A stretch of 64,000 nt of DNA from Clostridium gasigenes (GCF_900104115.1 NZ_FNJM01000017.1:1-64000); one strand, 5' to 3'; positions 1-9,140 are shown, counted from the first letter of the stretch. Program-made: numbers and translations. The notes: generated from the letters alone by a model not told the origin.

Positions 1-152
1 TTTTTTCTAACTGTCCATTCTATAGGTACCAGTTTAAAACTTTATTGCAGTTTTTTCAATAATAGAAAAAAGTACATATAGTTAATTTGTTTTGTGAAAA
101 TAAGCTATATAGAATACCTTTTGAACTATAGACATTTTATGTAAAAAATGTA

Positions 153-181
153 TTTACAATGAAACAATGTTGCGCTATACT
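153..181 (+). promoter_or_regulatory. Sigma-A promoter of the bactofilin gene
   Basis: TTTACA at 153-158 and TATACT at 176-181 are separated by exactly 17 bases, about 95 bases before the bactofilin start. No gene is seen in the first 275 bases. The long leader also holds the inverted repeat listed next. Confidence 0.6.
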
Positions 182-224
182 CTTATTTCATAGTAATTAA
201 TCATTAGTTGTTTTAGGTATAGGT

Positions 225-237
225 GTAACAATGTTAC
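225..237. promoter_or_regulatory. Small perfect inverted repeat in the bactofilin leader
   Basis: GTAACA-A-TGTTAC is a perfect 6-bp dyad between the promoter and the ribosome binding site. It could be an operator. No regulator is identified. Confidence 0.3.
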
Positions 238-275
238 GTTGAGTAGATAGGTTTAAAAAGTAAGGAGTGTGTAAT

Positions 276-995
276 ATGAGTGAATTAAAGAATATTAATA
301 TTAGTGGCGTAGGTAGATTAGATGGGGGAGCGTATGACAAAATTATTTTATCAGGTGCTACTAAAATAATGGGTGATGCTAAAGGGAATAAGATTATAGC
401 ATCGGGTAGCTGCACGTCTTTTGCTAATTTAGAAGGTGGTTATATAAATATTTCTGGAGCAATGAAATCAGAAGGGGGATTAATATCTTCAGATTTAATT
501 CAAATAAGTGGTTCTACAAAGGTGAACTTTATTAAAGCAACTACATTAAATATTAGTGGTACAACTAAGGTGAATAATGATTGTACCTTTGATAAGGTAA
601 GAATTTCAGGTAACTTAAATATTGATGGTTCTTGTGAAGGAAGAGATTTTAAGGCAAGTGCACGATTAGTTATTGGAAAACTTTTATCTGCTGATATAGT
701 TGAAATAAATATAGAAGGTAAATCAAGTATAAGTGAAATAGGTGGAGAAAAAATAACAATTAGAAAAGGATTAAGTTTACTTGGATTTTCTATTTTTCCA
801 ATTTTAAAGAAAGAATTAAGTTGTGATTCTATTGAAGGAGATACTATATATCTTGAAAATACTATTTGTAAAGTCGTTAGAGGAAAGAATATTGTTATTG
901 GTGAAGGTTGCAATATTAATAAAATTGAATATTCAGGCACATTAACAGTAGATAAAAGAAGTGAAGTAGGTGAAAGAGAATGCATGAAGAATTAA
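276..995 (+). CDS. Bactofilin / polymer-forming cytoskeletal protein
   Basis: The 239-residue product has no signal peptide or membrane segment. Most of it consists of short beta-strand repeats carrying the recurring pattern ISG-x-x-K/L (NISGVGRL, ILSGATKI, NISGAMKS, QISGSTKV, NISGTTKV), the beta-helix expected of bactofilins, which polymerise without nucleotide. The ATG at 276 is chosen because AAGGAG lies at 262-267; an upstream in-frame GTG overlaps that site. The 3' end overlaps the YhbD-like gene by 16 bases, so the two are probably translationally coupled. Bacillus subtilis pairs bactofilins YhbE/YhbF with YhbD, which supports the call. The exact role here (envelope or motility assembly) is inference. 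Confidence 0.85.
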   Translation: MSELKNINISGVGRLDGGAYDKIILSGATKIMGDAKGNKIIASGSCTSFANLEGGYINISGAMKSEGGLISSDLIQISGSTKVNFIKATTLNISGTTKVNNDCTFDKVRISGNLNIDGSCEGRDFKASARLVIGKLLSADIVEINIEGKSSISEIGGEKITIRKGLSLLGFSIFPILKKELSCDSIEGDTIYLENTICKVVRGKNIVIGEGCNINKIEYSGTLTVDKRSEVGERECMKN

Positions 996-1591
996 TATCT
1001 AAAAAAGAGCTATTAAGTAAAACTAATATATCATACGGACAATTATATAGATGGAAAAGAAAAAATATAATTCCAGAAGAATGGTTTATAAAGAAAAGTG
1101 TTAGTACAGGTCAAGAAACATTTTTCCCAAGAGATAAAATATTAGAGAGAATTAATATAATACTAGAACTTAAAGATGATGCGTCATTAGATGAACTAGC
1201 TAATAAGTTTACAAATAAAACAATAGTAAAAAACATTAAAAGAAGCTACTTAATAACTAGAGAAATAGTATCAGAATTAGTTTTAAACAGGTTTGAGGAA
1301 TTTATGGGTACTTCAGAAGAATATGATGATAACATTTTATTTTCATTGCTTATATATAATGAATTAATAAAAAGTGGATTAATGAGTAATGAAGAGATAA
1401 AAAATATTTCAATGCAAGCAAGTAAGGATTATTCAAAAATCATAAAAAGTGACTACAACCTAATAATTAAAAGAAAACTAGGAGTTTGTTTTCATTATGT
1501 AACTAAAGAAAAAGAAGAATTAATAAATGATAATGAAGCAAAAGTAATTTATATAATTGAGCTATCTAAAATAATGGAAGTATTAGAATAA
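980..1591 (+). CDS. YhbD-like DUF4004 family protein
   Basis: The 203-residue protein opens with a MerR-like winged-helix segment (SKKELLSKTNISYGQLYRWK, then FFPRDKILERI), typical of DUF4004 proteins such as B. subtilis YhbD. The rest is helical with no membrane segment. It overlaps the bactofilin gene, the arrangement seen for yhbD-yhbE-yhbF. The likely role is a regulator or assembly partner of the bactofilin; the partner role is inferred from context only. Confidence 0.75.
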   Translation: MHEELISKKELLSKTNISYGQLYRWKRKNIIPEEWFIKKSVSTGQETFFPRDKILERINIILELKDDASLDELANKFTNKTIVKNIKRSYLITREIVSELVLNRFEEFMGTSEEYDDNILFSLLIYNELIKSGLMSNEEIKNISMQASKDYSKIIKSDYNLIIKRKLGVCFHYVTKEKEELINDNEAKVIYIIELSKIMEVLE

Positions 1592-1656
1592 ACAAGGGAA
1601 ATTTATCGAAATATTAGTGGCAAAAAAATAAAAAATTTTAATTTCTTAAATTTGCC

Positions 1657-1664
1657 TTGTAACG
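1657..1664 (+). promoter_or_regulatory. Possible ECF-type -35 element
   Basis: TTGTAACG lies about 45 bases before the sigma factor start and resembles the GTAAC -35 motif used by ECF sigma factors, as expected if the gene activates itself. The -10 is not clear. Confidence 0.3.
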
Positions 1665-1705
1665 GAATTGTTAAAAACCAGATATATATTATAGGGGGTG
1701 AAATA

Positions 1706-2194
1706 GTGAATAATATTGAAGGGATTTATAGGGAACAGGCACAAACTGTATATCGTTTCTTGTATAGCTATACACGTGATGCAGATTTATCAGAAGAGTT
1801 AACACAAGAAACTTTTGTAAGGGCCATGAAGTCTCTTAATAAGTATAATGGGAAATGTAAAATTTCGGTTTGGCTTTGTCAGATTGCGAAACATGTTTTG
1901 TATCAAGAATGGAACAAGAAAAACAAGAATAAGATAACTACCCTTGATTATAATATGGAATATAGTATATATTCTACAGAAGAACTAGTTGTTTGTTCAG
2001 AAAATAAGAAAGAAATATATAAAATGATACAATCTCTAGACCATATTAGTAAAGAAGTTATGTACCTTAGACTTACCGGTGATTTGAGCTTTAGAGAGAT
2101 TGGAGAAATACTTAATAAAACAGAAAACTGGGCTAGAGTTACTTTTTTTAGGAGCAAATCAAAAGTTATTAGGAGGATGCGAGATGAAGAGTGA
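1706..2194 (+). CDS. ECF RNA polymerase sigma factor
   Basis: The 162-residue protein has sigma region 2 (residues about 5-75, including LSEELTQETFVRAMKSLNKY) and region 4 with a helix-turn-helix (LDHISKEVMYLRLTGDLSF, then GEILNKTENWARVTFFRSKS). That is the size and order of group IV sigma factors. The GTG at 1706 is chosen because AGGGGG stands just upstream at 1693-1698. The gene overlaps the next by 11 bases, and the next encodes a zinc-finger membrane protein, the standard sigma/anti-sigma arrangement. The inducing stress cannot be read from sequence. Confidence 0.9.
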   Translation: MNNIEGIYREQAQTVYRFLYSYTRDADLSEELTQETFVRAMKSLNKYNGKCKISVWLCQIAKHVLYQEWNKKNKNKITTLDYNMEYSIYSTEELVVCSENKKEIYKMIQSLDHISKEVMYLRLTGDLSFREIGEILNKTENWARVTFFRSKSKVIRRMRDEE

Positions 2195-2711
2195 TTTATC
2201 ATGTAATACGGTGCAAGATTTATTACCTATATATTTAGATGAAATTGCAAGTGAAGAAACTAATATATGTGTTAAAGAACATTTAAGTGAATGTCAGATA
2301 TGCGCAAATGAATATAAAAAAAATTGTGAAATTAGAGAAAAAAACGGAGAAGTAGTTATTAATGAGGCTGAGTCTATAAAAAAATTACGAAAAAGAGTAA
2401 ATACTTCCTTTATTATAGTTATTATACTTGGAATTATTTTAACAAGTATATTAACTTTTTGCTTTTATGTTGAATCAAGGGGGAAAAGCTTTATAACTTC
2501 TGGATTAATACAAATGATAATTTTCTTTGCAGGAATATATTTAGTACCTTTATTTGGAGTATTTATTGCGGTGATATGGAAGAAGACAATTAGTAAAAAA
2601 GAAAAAGCATTTTGGCCTAACGTGATTATTTCATTTTTAGGAATATGGGCTCTAGTTGGAATAGGTTTATTATTAGGGCATTTTTTCTTATTAATAATAA
2701 GGGGCTACTAG
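2184..2711 (+). CDS. Zinc-finger (zf-HC2) membrane anti-sigma factor
   Basis: The N-terminal zf-HC2 domain carries the H-x3-C-x2-C signature (HLSECQIC) expected of ZAS anti-sigma factors, followed by a linker and three membrane segments (residues about 75-100, 110-135, 150-172). The ATG at 2184 follows AGGAGG at 2171-2176 inside the sigma gene, so the pair is translationally coupled. It probably holds the ECF factor at the membrane. The C-terminal domain matches no sensor that I recognise. Confidence 0.85.
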   Translation: MKSDLSCNTVQDLLPIYLDEIASEETNICVKEHLSECQICANEYKKNCEIREKNGEVVINEAESIKKLRKRVNTSFIIVIILGIILTSILTFCFYVESRGKSFITSGLIQMIIFFAGIYLVPLFGVFIAVIWKKTISKKEKAFWPNVIISFLGIWALVGIGLLLGHFFLLIIRGY

Positions 2712-2788
2712 TGAAAGTTATCTTTTAGATTATATACTGTAAATTAATTAAAAGCTAACTATAAAACTTATTATAAGAGGAGGTATTA

Positions 2789-3292
2789 ATGATGAAAAAG
2801 AATATATCATGTCAAATTGTTCAGGATTTACTGCCAAATTATATAGATGGTATTCTTAGTAATGAGACTAAAGAATTAGTAAGGGATCATCTAAAAGAAT
2901 GTGTTTGTTGCAAAAAAGAGTGGGAGAATATGAATACATTAATTGATGTAGATCCTGTTGAAGAAAGAAAAATTGATTATTTAAAAGGAATAAGCAAGAA
3001 ATGTACAACTATTTTACTGGCCTGTATTATTCTCGGTGTTATTACGTTTCTAATTTTAGTATTTCAGAGTGAAGTAAATTATGGAGATGCTGGCTTTACA
3101 TTGACATTATGTTTGATTGTTATAATAGCAATAATTATAAAATTTGCATTGCCTTTAGGTGGAGCCATACTAAGTATTTTTTTATTTAAAAAAACAAAGA
3201 AAAAATTTATAAAGGTTATTTGTGTGGTTATTTCTGTTATATGTAGTTGCTTATTTCTTTATTCACTAGTAAATATTATAGTTAATCGTTGA
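2789..3292 (+). CDS. Second zf-HC2 membrane protein, anti-sigma-like
   Basis: This 167-residue protein starts like its neighbour (SCQIVQDLLPNYIDGILSNE against SCNTVQDLLPIYLDEIASEE) and keeps the zinc motif HLKECVCC. Three membrane segments follow. AGGAGG at 2779-2784 precedes tandem ATGs at 2789 and 2792. It is a tandem paralogue of the anti-sigma gene and could be a second, diverged regulator of the same sigma factor. The region between the two genes is short, so co-transcription is likely. Confidence 0.75.
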   Translation: MMKKNISCQIVQDLLPNYIDGILSNETKELVRDHLKECVCCKKEWENMNTLIDVDPVEERKIDYLKGISKKCTTILLACIILGVITFLILVFQSEVNYGDAGFTLTLCLIVIIAIIIKFALPLGGAILSIFLFKKTKKKFIKVICVVISVICSCLFLYSLVNIIVNR

Positions 3293-3310
3293 TTTTAAAT
3301 TAGAAAAAAC

Positions 3311-3340
3311 TAAGGAGATAATTTTAAATTACCTCCTTTT
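3311..3340. terminator. Bidirectional terminator between convergent genes
   Basis: A hairpin with arms TAAGGAGATAATTT and AAATTACCTCCTT has A-runs on one side and T-runs on the other. It sits between the convergent anti-sigma-like and DUF4870 genes. Confidence 0.7.
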
Positions 3341-3354
3341 TGAATGAAATTTAA

Positions 3355-3798
3355 TTATTTAAATACAATTTTAGAAGCCAACTTACCTATTACAGGCATT
3401 TCGTAACATTCATAATTCCAACCTTTAACTGTTGCTATAATCATAAAAATAAACATAATAACAGGTACAATTAAAGCGAAGATACTAGTTATGCTTAGTA
3501 CAGAAACTGCACCAACAGCTGAAGAAAAAAGTACTAGTCCTACAAAGATACCAACTAAAATACTAATTATAATTGAAAAAATTACACCTACTACAGTTAA
3601 AAGTACACCTTGCATTGCATGAAACTTTACAAATTTACTATCCTTTTCTACAAAGTAGATTATAACAGGAACTGCAAAGGCAAGAAAACTTATACCAGGT
3701 ATAAAACTTACAATTATACCTCCAAGATATGCAATTAATACAACTATGTTTGCATCTAGTCCTAATGATGATTTATGTGGTTCAAATTTATTTTCCAT
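3355..3798 (-). CDS. DUF4870 domain membrane protein
   Basis: The 147-residue protein has a short soluble N-terminus, then four hydrophobic segments, with the family-typical stretch YFVEKDSKFVKFHAMQG between the second and third. DUF4870 proteins are distant Tic20-like membrane proteins of unknown function. The gene has its own upstream region, with a terminator of the gene behind it at 3871-3904. Confidence 0.8.
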   Translation of the reverse strand: MENKFEPHKSSLGLDANIVVLIAYLGGIIVSFIPGISFLAFAVPVIIYFVEKDSKFVKFHAMQGVLLTVVGVIFSIIISILVGIFVGLVLFSSAVGAVSVLSITSIFALIVPVIMFIFMIIATVKGWNYECYEMPVIGKLASKIVFK

Positions 3799-3870
3799 AT
3801 ATACTCCTTAAAAATAATCTCCTTAATTAATATGCTTAAAATATAATAAGTGTTACAATTTATATAAAAA

Positions 3871-3904
3871 ACTAAGGAGGCAAATTGAATTTACCTCCTT
3901 AGTT
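3871..3904 (-). terminator. Terminator of the MATE gene
   Basis: The arms ACTAAGGAGG and CCTCCTTAGT form a long stem. Read on the minus strand the stem is followed by a T run, so it terminates the MATE transcript before the DUF4870 gene. Confidence 0.8.
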
Positions 3905-3919
3905 TGGTTATATACTTTT

Positions 3920-5284
3920 TTATGATGATTTTATTCCAGATTTCCACTGGATTTTAAATATAATAACTGTAGATATTATAGCAGTTAAATAGTTAGAAAA
4001 TAAATTGCCATAAAACACTGAATAATAGCCTAAGTATTTTTCAGTTAATAATATAAACAAGTACCTTAGTAGCCAAAATCTAAGTAGGTTTGTTATTAAA
4101 GGAATGCGAGTTCTACCAAGTCCTATAAATGCACCTTGCTGAATCATGCAAATACCAAATCCTAATATAGAAAATATGTAAATATTTAAAGAACTATTAG
4201 TTATTGCAAGCACTTCTGGGTCTCTTGTGAAAAGAACAGTTAAATATGGAACAAGTGGAATCATTATAATAATTATAATAACAGATGCAATAGAACTAAC
4301 AATACAACCTACAAGGCAAGATTTCTTTGCCTTATTTTCATTTCCAGAGCCTATGTTCATGCTAACCATTGTTGTAATAGCTAAACTAAAAGCCGCAGGA
4401 ATATTAAAGCAAAGGCTACTTACATTAGAGGCAATTGCTTGTGCAGACAAAACTGTATCACCAAACTTAACAACCTCTCTATTTATAAGAAAAAAACCTA
4501 AGTTAACCATTAAACTAGAAATCATAGATGGAATACCAATTCTAAGTAAGCTTTTTATAATATTAATTTTAAAGGAAAAATCCTTTAATGAAAGCTTATC
4601 ATCACCTTCAAAAACAAAAAGTTCATAAAACATCCATATAGATATAATAATGTTTGAAGCAAGAGATGCAAGAACAGCACCTACTATACCTAAATTAAAA
4701 ACAAGAATAAATATGCTATTAAAGATAACCTTTAATATTAGCATAATAATCATTCGTATAAAAGTTGCTTCAGGCTTACCATTTGCATTTTTTATAGAAT
4801 TATAAATAGATTCTAAAAATGAAAATGGTAAAACTAAAGATGATAAAGAAAGATATGTAAAAACAGTTTTAGACATTTCAGTGCTTACGCCTTTTGAAAC
4901 AGGATAAGCTAAAATAGCTAGAATAGGTGCTAAAACGCAGCCAAGTAAAAATGCAAAAACAATTATTTGAGTTGAAATTTTTTTGGAATTTTGAAAATTA
5001 CCTCGTCCATTACTTTGCCCAATAATTGCAGAAGCAGCAACACTTAACCCTTGAGCTAAAGCTGTTATCATATTTATAATTGGAGAACTATAAGAAATAG
5101 CTCCAGCGGTAGTAGTTCCAATAACATTATTTATAAACAAGCCATCAATAACAGGCATTAGTGATTGGACCACTCCAAACATTAATGCCGGAATAGATAG
5201 GAGTAATATAGTTTTAGTAATAGATCCATTTAAAATTAAATCTCTTCTTTCTTCGGTACTTTTATTTAATATTTTTAAGTTCAT
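3920..5284 (-). CDS. MATE family efflux transporter
   Basis: The 454-residue protein has twelve predicted membrane segments in two six-helix halves, and MatE family sequence around PALMFGVVQSLMPVIDGLFI and GIPSMISSLMVNLGFFLINR. Such carriers export drugs or metabolites using Na+ or H+ gradients. The start is preceded on the minus strand by an AAGGGGG site. The leader contains the inverted repeat at 5320-5374. The substrate is unknown. Confidence 0.9.
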   Translation of the reverse strand: MNLKILNKSTEERRDLILNGSITKTILLLSIPALMFGVVQSLMPVIDGLFINNVIGTTTAGAISYSSPIINMITALAQGLSVAASAIIGQSNGRGNFQNSKKISTQIIVFAFLLGCVLAPILAILAYPVSKGVSTEMSKTVFTYLSLSSLVLPFSFLESIYNSIKNANGKPEATFIRMIIMLILKVIFNSIFILVFNLGIVGAVLASLASNIIISIWMFYELFVFEGDDKLSLKDFSFKINIIKSLLRIGIPSMISSLMVNLGFFLINREVVKFGDTVLSAQAIASNVSSLCFNIPAAFSLAITTMVSMNIGSGNENKAKKSCLVGCIVSSIASVIIIIIMIPLVPYLTVLFTRDPEVLAITNSSLNIYIFSILGFGICMIQQGAFIGLGRTRIPLITNLLRFWLLRYLFILLTEKYLGYYSVFYGNLFSNYLTAIISTVIIFKIQWKSGIKSS

Positions 5285-5769
5285 TATGCAGCCCCCTTAA
5301 AGTTAGGTAAATATATAAGACATCTCCAAATAACAAGTTAAATAATATTTAGAATGTTATTTATTTAAAGATGTATGGTATTAATTATACGGTAGTAAAA
5401 ATATTCAGTCAAACTAGCGAATATTGTAAAATGGCTTTTGTAGAATTTTATAAATTTAGAAGGTCTACACATCAGACTAGTTTCTATACAGTAAAGGCGC
5501 TTACAAGGCTAAAAATTGGATATGAAAAAGCATATATAAAAATATGTTATAATAGTACTATAAAGGAAAATAGAGGGGCTAAATAAAATATTGTAGGATA
5601 TTATGAAATAAAATATTTAAAATTTAAATAATTGTATAATTGGAGGTCACAGTAATTGAATACAGCAATTTATATTTGTATATGTTATGTAATGGCAGTA
5701 AGAAAGGAAAAAGAATGGCAAAAATATATAATTAAAAAAATAAAGAAGAAGAAAGAAGGAGTAATAGAA
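5285..5769. other. Divergent intergenic region, MATE to Sm-like gene
   Basis: It holds a long imperfect inverted repeat at 5320-5374 (ACATCT-cc-AAATAAC pairing with GTTATTT-...-AGATGT), which falls in the MATE leader and could be an operator or attenuator. It also holds an extended -10 promoter ATATGTTATAAT ending at 5553, reading rightwards. A 71-residue open frame at 5371-5586 overlaps this promoter and looks spurious. Confidence 0.5.
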
Positions 5770-5982
5770 ATGAATGAGATAATTAAAAATTTTATTGGGA
5801 AAGAATGTTTGATTTATACTTTTCGAGCGCAAATTTCAGGAGTAATTGAATCCTTGGAAAACAACTGGATTTCTATAAAAACAGGAAATTCTTCTGAAAT
5901 AATAAATATTGACTATATAAGCCGTATTCGGGAATATCCTAAAAATAAAAAAGGAAAGAAAAAATCATTTATAATTGATTAA
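5770..5982 (+). CDS. Small Sm-like-fold protein, function unknown
   Basis: The 70-residue product (FIGKECLIYTFRAQISGVIE, then DYISRIREYPKNKKGKKKS) reads as a short five-strand Sm/LSm-type barrel with a basic tail; clostridia carry similar small proteins. The ATG at 5770 follows GAAGGA. An alternative TTG start at 5656, in the same frame and behind GGAGGT at 5641-5646, would add 38 residues that look like a hydrophobic leader plus a Lys run. I prefer the shorter form. RNA binding is only a guess from the fold. Confidence 0.6.
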   Translation: MNEIIKNFIGKECLIYTFRAQISGVIESLENNWISIKTGNSSEIINIDYISRIREYPKNKKGKKKSFIID

Positions 5983-6087
5983 TGCTTTAATTTCGATTTT
6001 ATGTATTCTAATATATTTGTGTAGAAGTGCGGATGGAATATTACAATACGATATATAATAACTAGAGATTAGAAGGAGATGTTTTTA

Positions 6088-6543
6088 ATGGGTGTTATTG
6101 ACATTGTCATCCCATTGTTTTTTATTGCTATTATTTTAAAACAGTTAAGATATATAAAAGAATTAATAATAGCAACAAGAAAGAGTTATGTGGAAATTAT
6201 TACTGTATTGTTTGCTGTGATTATTTTCATTGGAATTATATATTTTTATGCGAATACTTGGATGCATTACATAACAGGAATATTAGGCATTTTTATGTTT
6301 GTAAGTATGTGTGTTAAACAAGGAATTAGCTCGAAAGGTTTTATATCAATGTATAGATATAAAGAGCTTATAGTATGGAATGAAATTGAAAAAGTTATGG
6401 TAATTAGTTCAAAGGATATAAAGATTGAGTTATCAGGTGGATTTATGGAGCAAACATTTCATTTTAAAAAGAGTGATTATGATAAAGTTATGATTATTCT
6501 AAAAGAAAAAATACCTGGCAAATTCTATTATGGTAGGTCATGA
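6088..6543 (+). CDS. Membrane protein with C-terminal PH-like domain (DUF5673-like)
   Basis: The 151-residue product has three N-terminal hydrophobic segments (residues about 3-20, 36-58, 66-85) and a soluble C-terminal beta-rich domain (RYKELIVWNEIEKVMVISS) like those of DUF5673 proteins. The ATG at 6088 is chosen because AGAAGGAG is 8 bases upstream. No function is known. It is monocistronic in the string of single genes. Confidence 0.6.
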   Translation: MGVIDIVIPLFFIAIILKQLRYIKELIIATRKSYVEIITVLFAVIIFIGIIYFYANTWMHYITGILGIFMFVSMCVKQGISSKGFISMYRYKELIVWNEIEKVMVISSKDIKIELSGGFMEQTFHFKKSDYDKVMIILKEKIPGKFYYGRS

Positions 6544-6645
6544 ATTTATTTATGAGCAGACAGACATAGCGATTAGGTTAAAATAAAGGTGGAGAGCAAT
6601 CTGTAGAAATTGTTAATGAAAATTGAATAGTAGGGTATTGTAAAA

Positions 6646-6657
6646 ATATGTTACAAT
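6646..6657 (+). promoter_or_regulatory. Extended -10 promoter of the Amj gene
   Basis: ATATGTTACAAT, preceded by TTGAATAGTAGGGTATT, is an early, slightly diverged member of the repeated promoter family found between the genes up to 19.2 kb. Confidence 0.55.
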
Positions 6658-6735
6658 ATGGGTAGAATGAGTGAGCTTAAAGAGCACTCGTAGAATAGGA
6701 TGAATTAAGGTAGAAGAATGGATGGTGGAAAGTAA

Positions 6736-7539
6736 ATGTCTACACAAGTAATAATAGTTTTAATTCTTACAGTTATAATTTCTATAATTTCAACGCTAGC
6801 TTATTCTGTAAGAATTGTTGCTGTAAGAACAGGAAGAATAGCAGTATCTTTTGCAGTATTTAATATTTTTGCATTAATTTCTAGAACTGCAAATAGTGTT
6901 CAAGCGCCGTTATTGGCTAAAACAATTGAAAATACTATAAAAACAGGAAATCCCCAAAGTTTATTATCTACATTCAGATGGATATTATTATCGACAACAC
7001 TTGCGACGATTATTGGCTCGGCATTAATGCCAACCTTTATAAAAATTTTTGTGAAGGCTGTCGAATCATTTAGTATTAATCGTTCTATACCTAAATTATT
7101 ATTACATGGTTTCTCGAAATCAGGAATATTGCAATTTAAAAATAGTGTTACAAGACCTAAAAAAGAAAATTTGTCACATTTGAAATTTTTGAAAATTATG
7201 CCGAAAAAAATTATTTTACTTAACACTTTAGCATTTTCAATATCAACTGTTGGTGTTTTGGCATCACTGTATGCAGGATGCTTAAATCCAGAATTAAGAA
7301 CAACATGCAGTACATTGTCAGCTGTGATAAATGGGCTGTCAACAATACTTATGGTTATATTCATCGATCCATATATATCAATTCTAACAGATGATGTAAT
7401 CAAAGGAGAATGTACTCAATTGCAATTTGATAGATGTATAATTTTTATTGTTGGCGGACTAATAGTAGGTACGATTTTAGCACAGATTTTATTAGTTCCA
7501 GCAGCTCAAATAATATCCTTTATAGCTAAAACAATTTAG
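6736..7539 (+). CDS. amj: Lipid II flippase, Amj family
   Basis: The 267-residue polytopic membrane protein matches the DUF2837/Amj family from its start (SIISTLAYSVRIVAVRTGRI, then NIFALISRTANSVQAPLLAK) and has the B. subtilis Amj length (about 269). Amj flips lipid II across the membrane as an alternative to MurJ during peptidoglycan synthesis. The start has a weak GGTGGA ribosome site. In B. subtilis amj is under SigM control; an ECF factor lies nearby here, but a link is not shown. Confidence 0.85.
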   Translation: MSTQVIIVLILTVIISIISTLAYSVRIVAVRTGRIAVSFAVFNIFALISRTANSVQAPLLAKTIENTIKTGNPQSLLSTFRWILLSTTLATIIGSALMPTFIKIFVKAVESFSINRSIPKLLLHGFSKSGILQFKNSVTRPKKENLSHLKFLKIMPKKIILLNTLAFSISTVGVLASLYAGCLNPELRTTCSTLSAVINGLSTILMVIFIDPYISILTDDVIKGECTQLQFDRCIIFIVGGLIVGTILAQILLVPAAQIISFIAKTI

Positions 7540-7675
7540 AATATAATTTGATATCCACTCATCAAAATGTTTAGAAGAATCAGTTATTAGTAAGTATTTA
7601 GAATTGGTCAAATAAAGTTAGTTCACAATTTTCATATAAGGTACAACAACTATATAATTAAGTAATTTCTTAAAA

Positions 7676-7712
7676 AGCCGTATTATTTAAATGAATATGT
7701 GGTGTTTTTTAG
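7676..7712 (+). repeat. Intergenic module 1 (hairpin only)
   Basis: GCCGTATTATTTAAATGAAT followed by ATGTGGTGTTTTTT is a diverged copy of the terminator hairpin repeated through 7.7-14.2 kb. It terminates the Amj transcript. Confidence 0.55.
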
Positions 7713-7885
7713 TTCATAATATTTTAAGATGGTTAATATATATAAATAACATTGTTTTGAAAGTTAATACATATAATTTAAAATATATTATAATTGGTTT
7801 ATTATAGAAAAAATAAATGTAAATATTGCTTATAATAATGGTTAAGCGTATAGATAAGGCGTATATTGATATGAGGAGTGTTAAA

Positions 7886-8370
7886 ATGAATTTTAAAAAA
7901 AAATAATATTAATATCTATGGTTAGTATGATAATTAGTTTGTTTATTGGATGTGGTAATAATAGTATGGACAGCATTTATGATGATAATAGTAAAATAGC
8001 TAATGAATCTGATCGCTTTGGATTAGATAAAAGTAATGAAACTATAGAAACTGAAAGCTATAAAGGTGATGTGGAATTAAGTGGAAGTGGAACTGTTTGG
8101 AGATATAAAAGCAATGAGGATTTTGATTTAGAAATGACATATAATTTATCAGTAAATAGTGGAAAAGCAAAAATTGTTTTAATATCGCCTGATGGTACAG
8201 TTGTTACTCTTGTAGAAAATACAGAAAAAGCTATTATGGAGGGAGAAACATCAATAACTTTACCTATAAAAAAAGGTGATAATCGTATAAAAATAATAGG
8301 TTATAAAAAAGCAGATATTGACATTAAATTGCATATTGATGAAGGTACATTTGAAATAATGGGTTTTTAA
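7886..8370 (+). pseudogene. Lipoprotein gene with a poly-A frameshift in its signal peptide
   Basis: A GAGG site precedes ATG 7886, which reads M-N-F-K-K-K then stops at TAA 7904. The A run at 7895-7903 has nine bases. With ten, the frame continues as IILISMVSMIISLFIGC, a normal lipoprotein signal with lipobox FIGC, into a 150-codon frame ending at 8370. The mature part has an acidic linker and a beta-rich domain (GDVELSGSGTVWRYKSNEDF). It may be a pseudogene, a slippage-dependent or phase-variable gene, or a sequencing error. Confidence 0.7.
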
Positions 8371-8470
8371 ACATAAGAAGTTAGTAAGGGTTGTGAAAAG
8401 AAATAACAAGTCAAAGATGCGACGAAGTATTATAAGCTTATATAGTTTTATGAGTCAAAATCTAGGGTAG

Positions 8471-8620
8471 CATGTTTCAGATTATGTGATTGGTAAGGAT
8501 GATGCGTCTCTTTACGGGATGAAAAATCTCTATATAAATTTTGTGGTAATTTGTTGCATAGGAGCACATTTATCGCTTTTAGATTTTTTTAGACGAAATT
8601 TAGAAATGAACATAATTTGA
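8471..8620 (+). pseudogene. Possible gene remnant without a start
   Basis: A 49-codon frame (VIGKDDASLYGMKNLYINFV, then a hydrophobic stretch, RRNLEMNII and stop) begins right after an in-frame TAG and has no start codon or ribosome site at its head. It looks like the 3' part of a decayed gene. It fills most of the 450-base gap before the zinc-ribbon gene. Confidence 0.35.
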
Positions 8621-8687
8621 AGCTGAATTAATTCATAAAGTTATAACTTAACGTCACAACAATAAAAACTGAATAATTATTTAAAAC

Positions 8688-8740
8688 ACAGTATTATTTA
8701 AAATTGAATAATACGGTATTTGGTAAGATATGCTATAATA
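8688..8740 (+). repeat. Intergenic module 2 (hairpin plus promoter)
   Basis: ACAGTATTATTTAAAATTG faces GAATAATACGGTATTT, and the extended -10 TATGCTATAAT ends at 8739. The conserved box of later modules is missing. It drives the zinc-ribbon gene. Confidence 0.6.
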
Positions 8741-8821
8741 AATTCGGAATAGTATTATATGGCGAATAACAGATTATTTATATTTTATACTAAATTTTAA
8801 AAATTGTATGAGGTGATTATA

Positions 8822-9097
8822 GTGGAAAATTATTGTAAACACAAACCTAAAAATCTATTTGAACGACATTTTGTTTGTAAACATTGTGGAAAGAGGATTG
8901 TCAGTAAGAATAAAATACCGATTGCTATAGCATGTATTGCTTCTGTTATCATAAATTTATTAATAAGATATTATTTTTTTGAGGACCCTAATTTAATTAT
9001 TACTGTTTTTACATTTCTAATCATAACGATTTTTTGCTTGATTTTAGGTTGGATATGCTTGCTTTTTGTAGGATTTAAAGAAAAATTAAATTCGTAG
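8822..9097 (+). CDS. Zinc-ribbon membrane protein
   Basis: The 91-residue product starts with a Cys/His cluster (C-K-H-K at the N-terminus and FVCKHCGKRI), likely one zinc ribbon, followed by two membrane segments (residues about 38-55 and 62-82). GTG 8822 is chosen because GAGGTG lies just upstream; the ATG at 8804 has no ribosome site. It is bounded by modules 2 and 3. Function unknown. Confidence 0.6.
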   Translation: MENYCKHKPKNLFERHFVCKHCGKRIVSKNKIPIAIACIASVIINLLIRYYFFEDPNLIITVFTFLIITIFCLILGWICLLFVGFKEKLNS

Positions 9098-9140
9098 TAT
9101 TAAACTATTGCGAAGATGAAATTAAATATTAAATTAGGAA

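Noticed and set aside
5371-5586. 71-residue open frame before the Sm-like gene
   Set aside because: No ribosome site, and an extended -10 promoter (5543-5553) lies inside its end.
6900-7403. 167-residue minus-strand open frame inside the Amj gene
   Set aside because: It is a shadow frame of a well-recognised gene and has no ribosome site.
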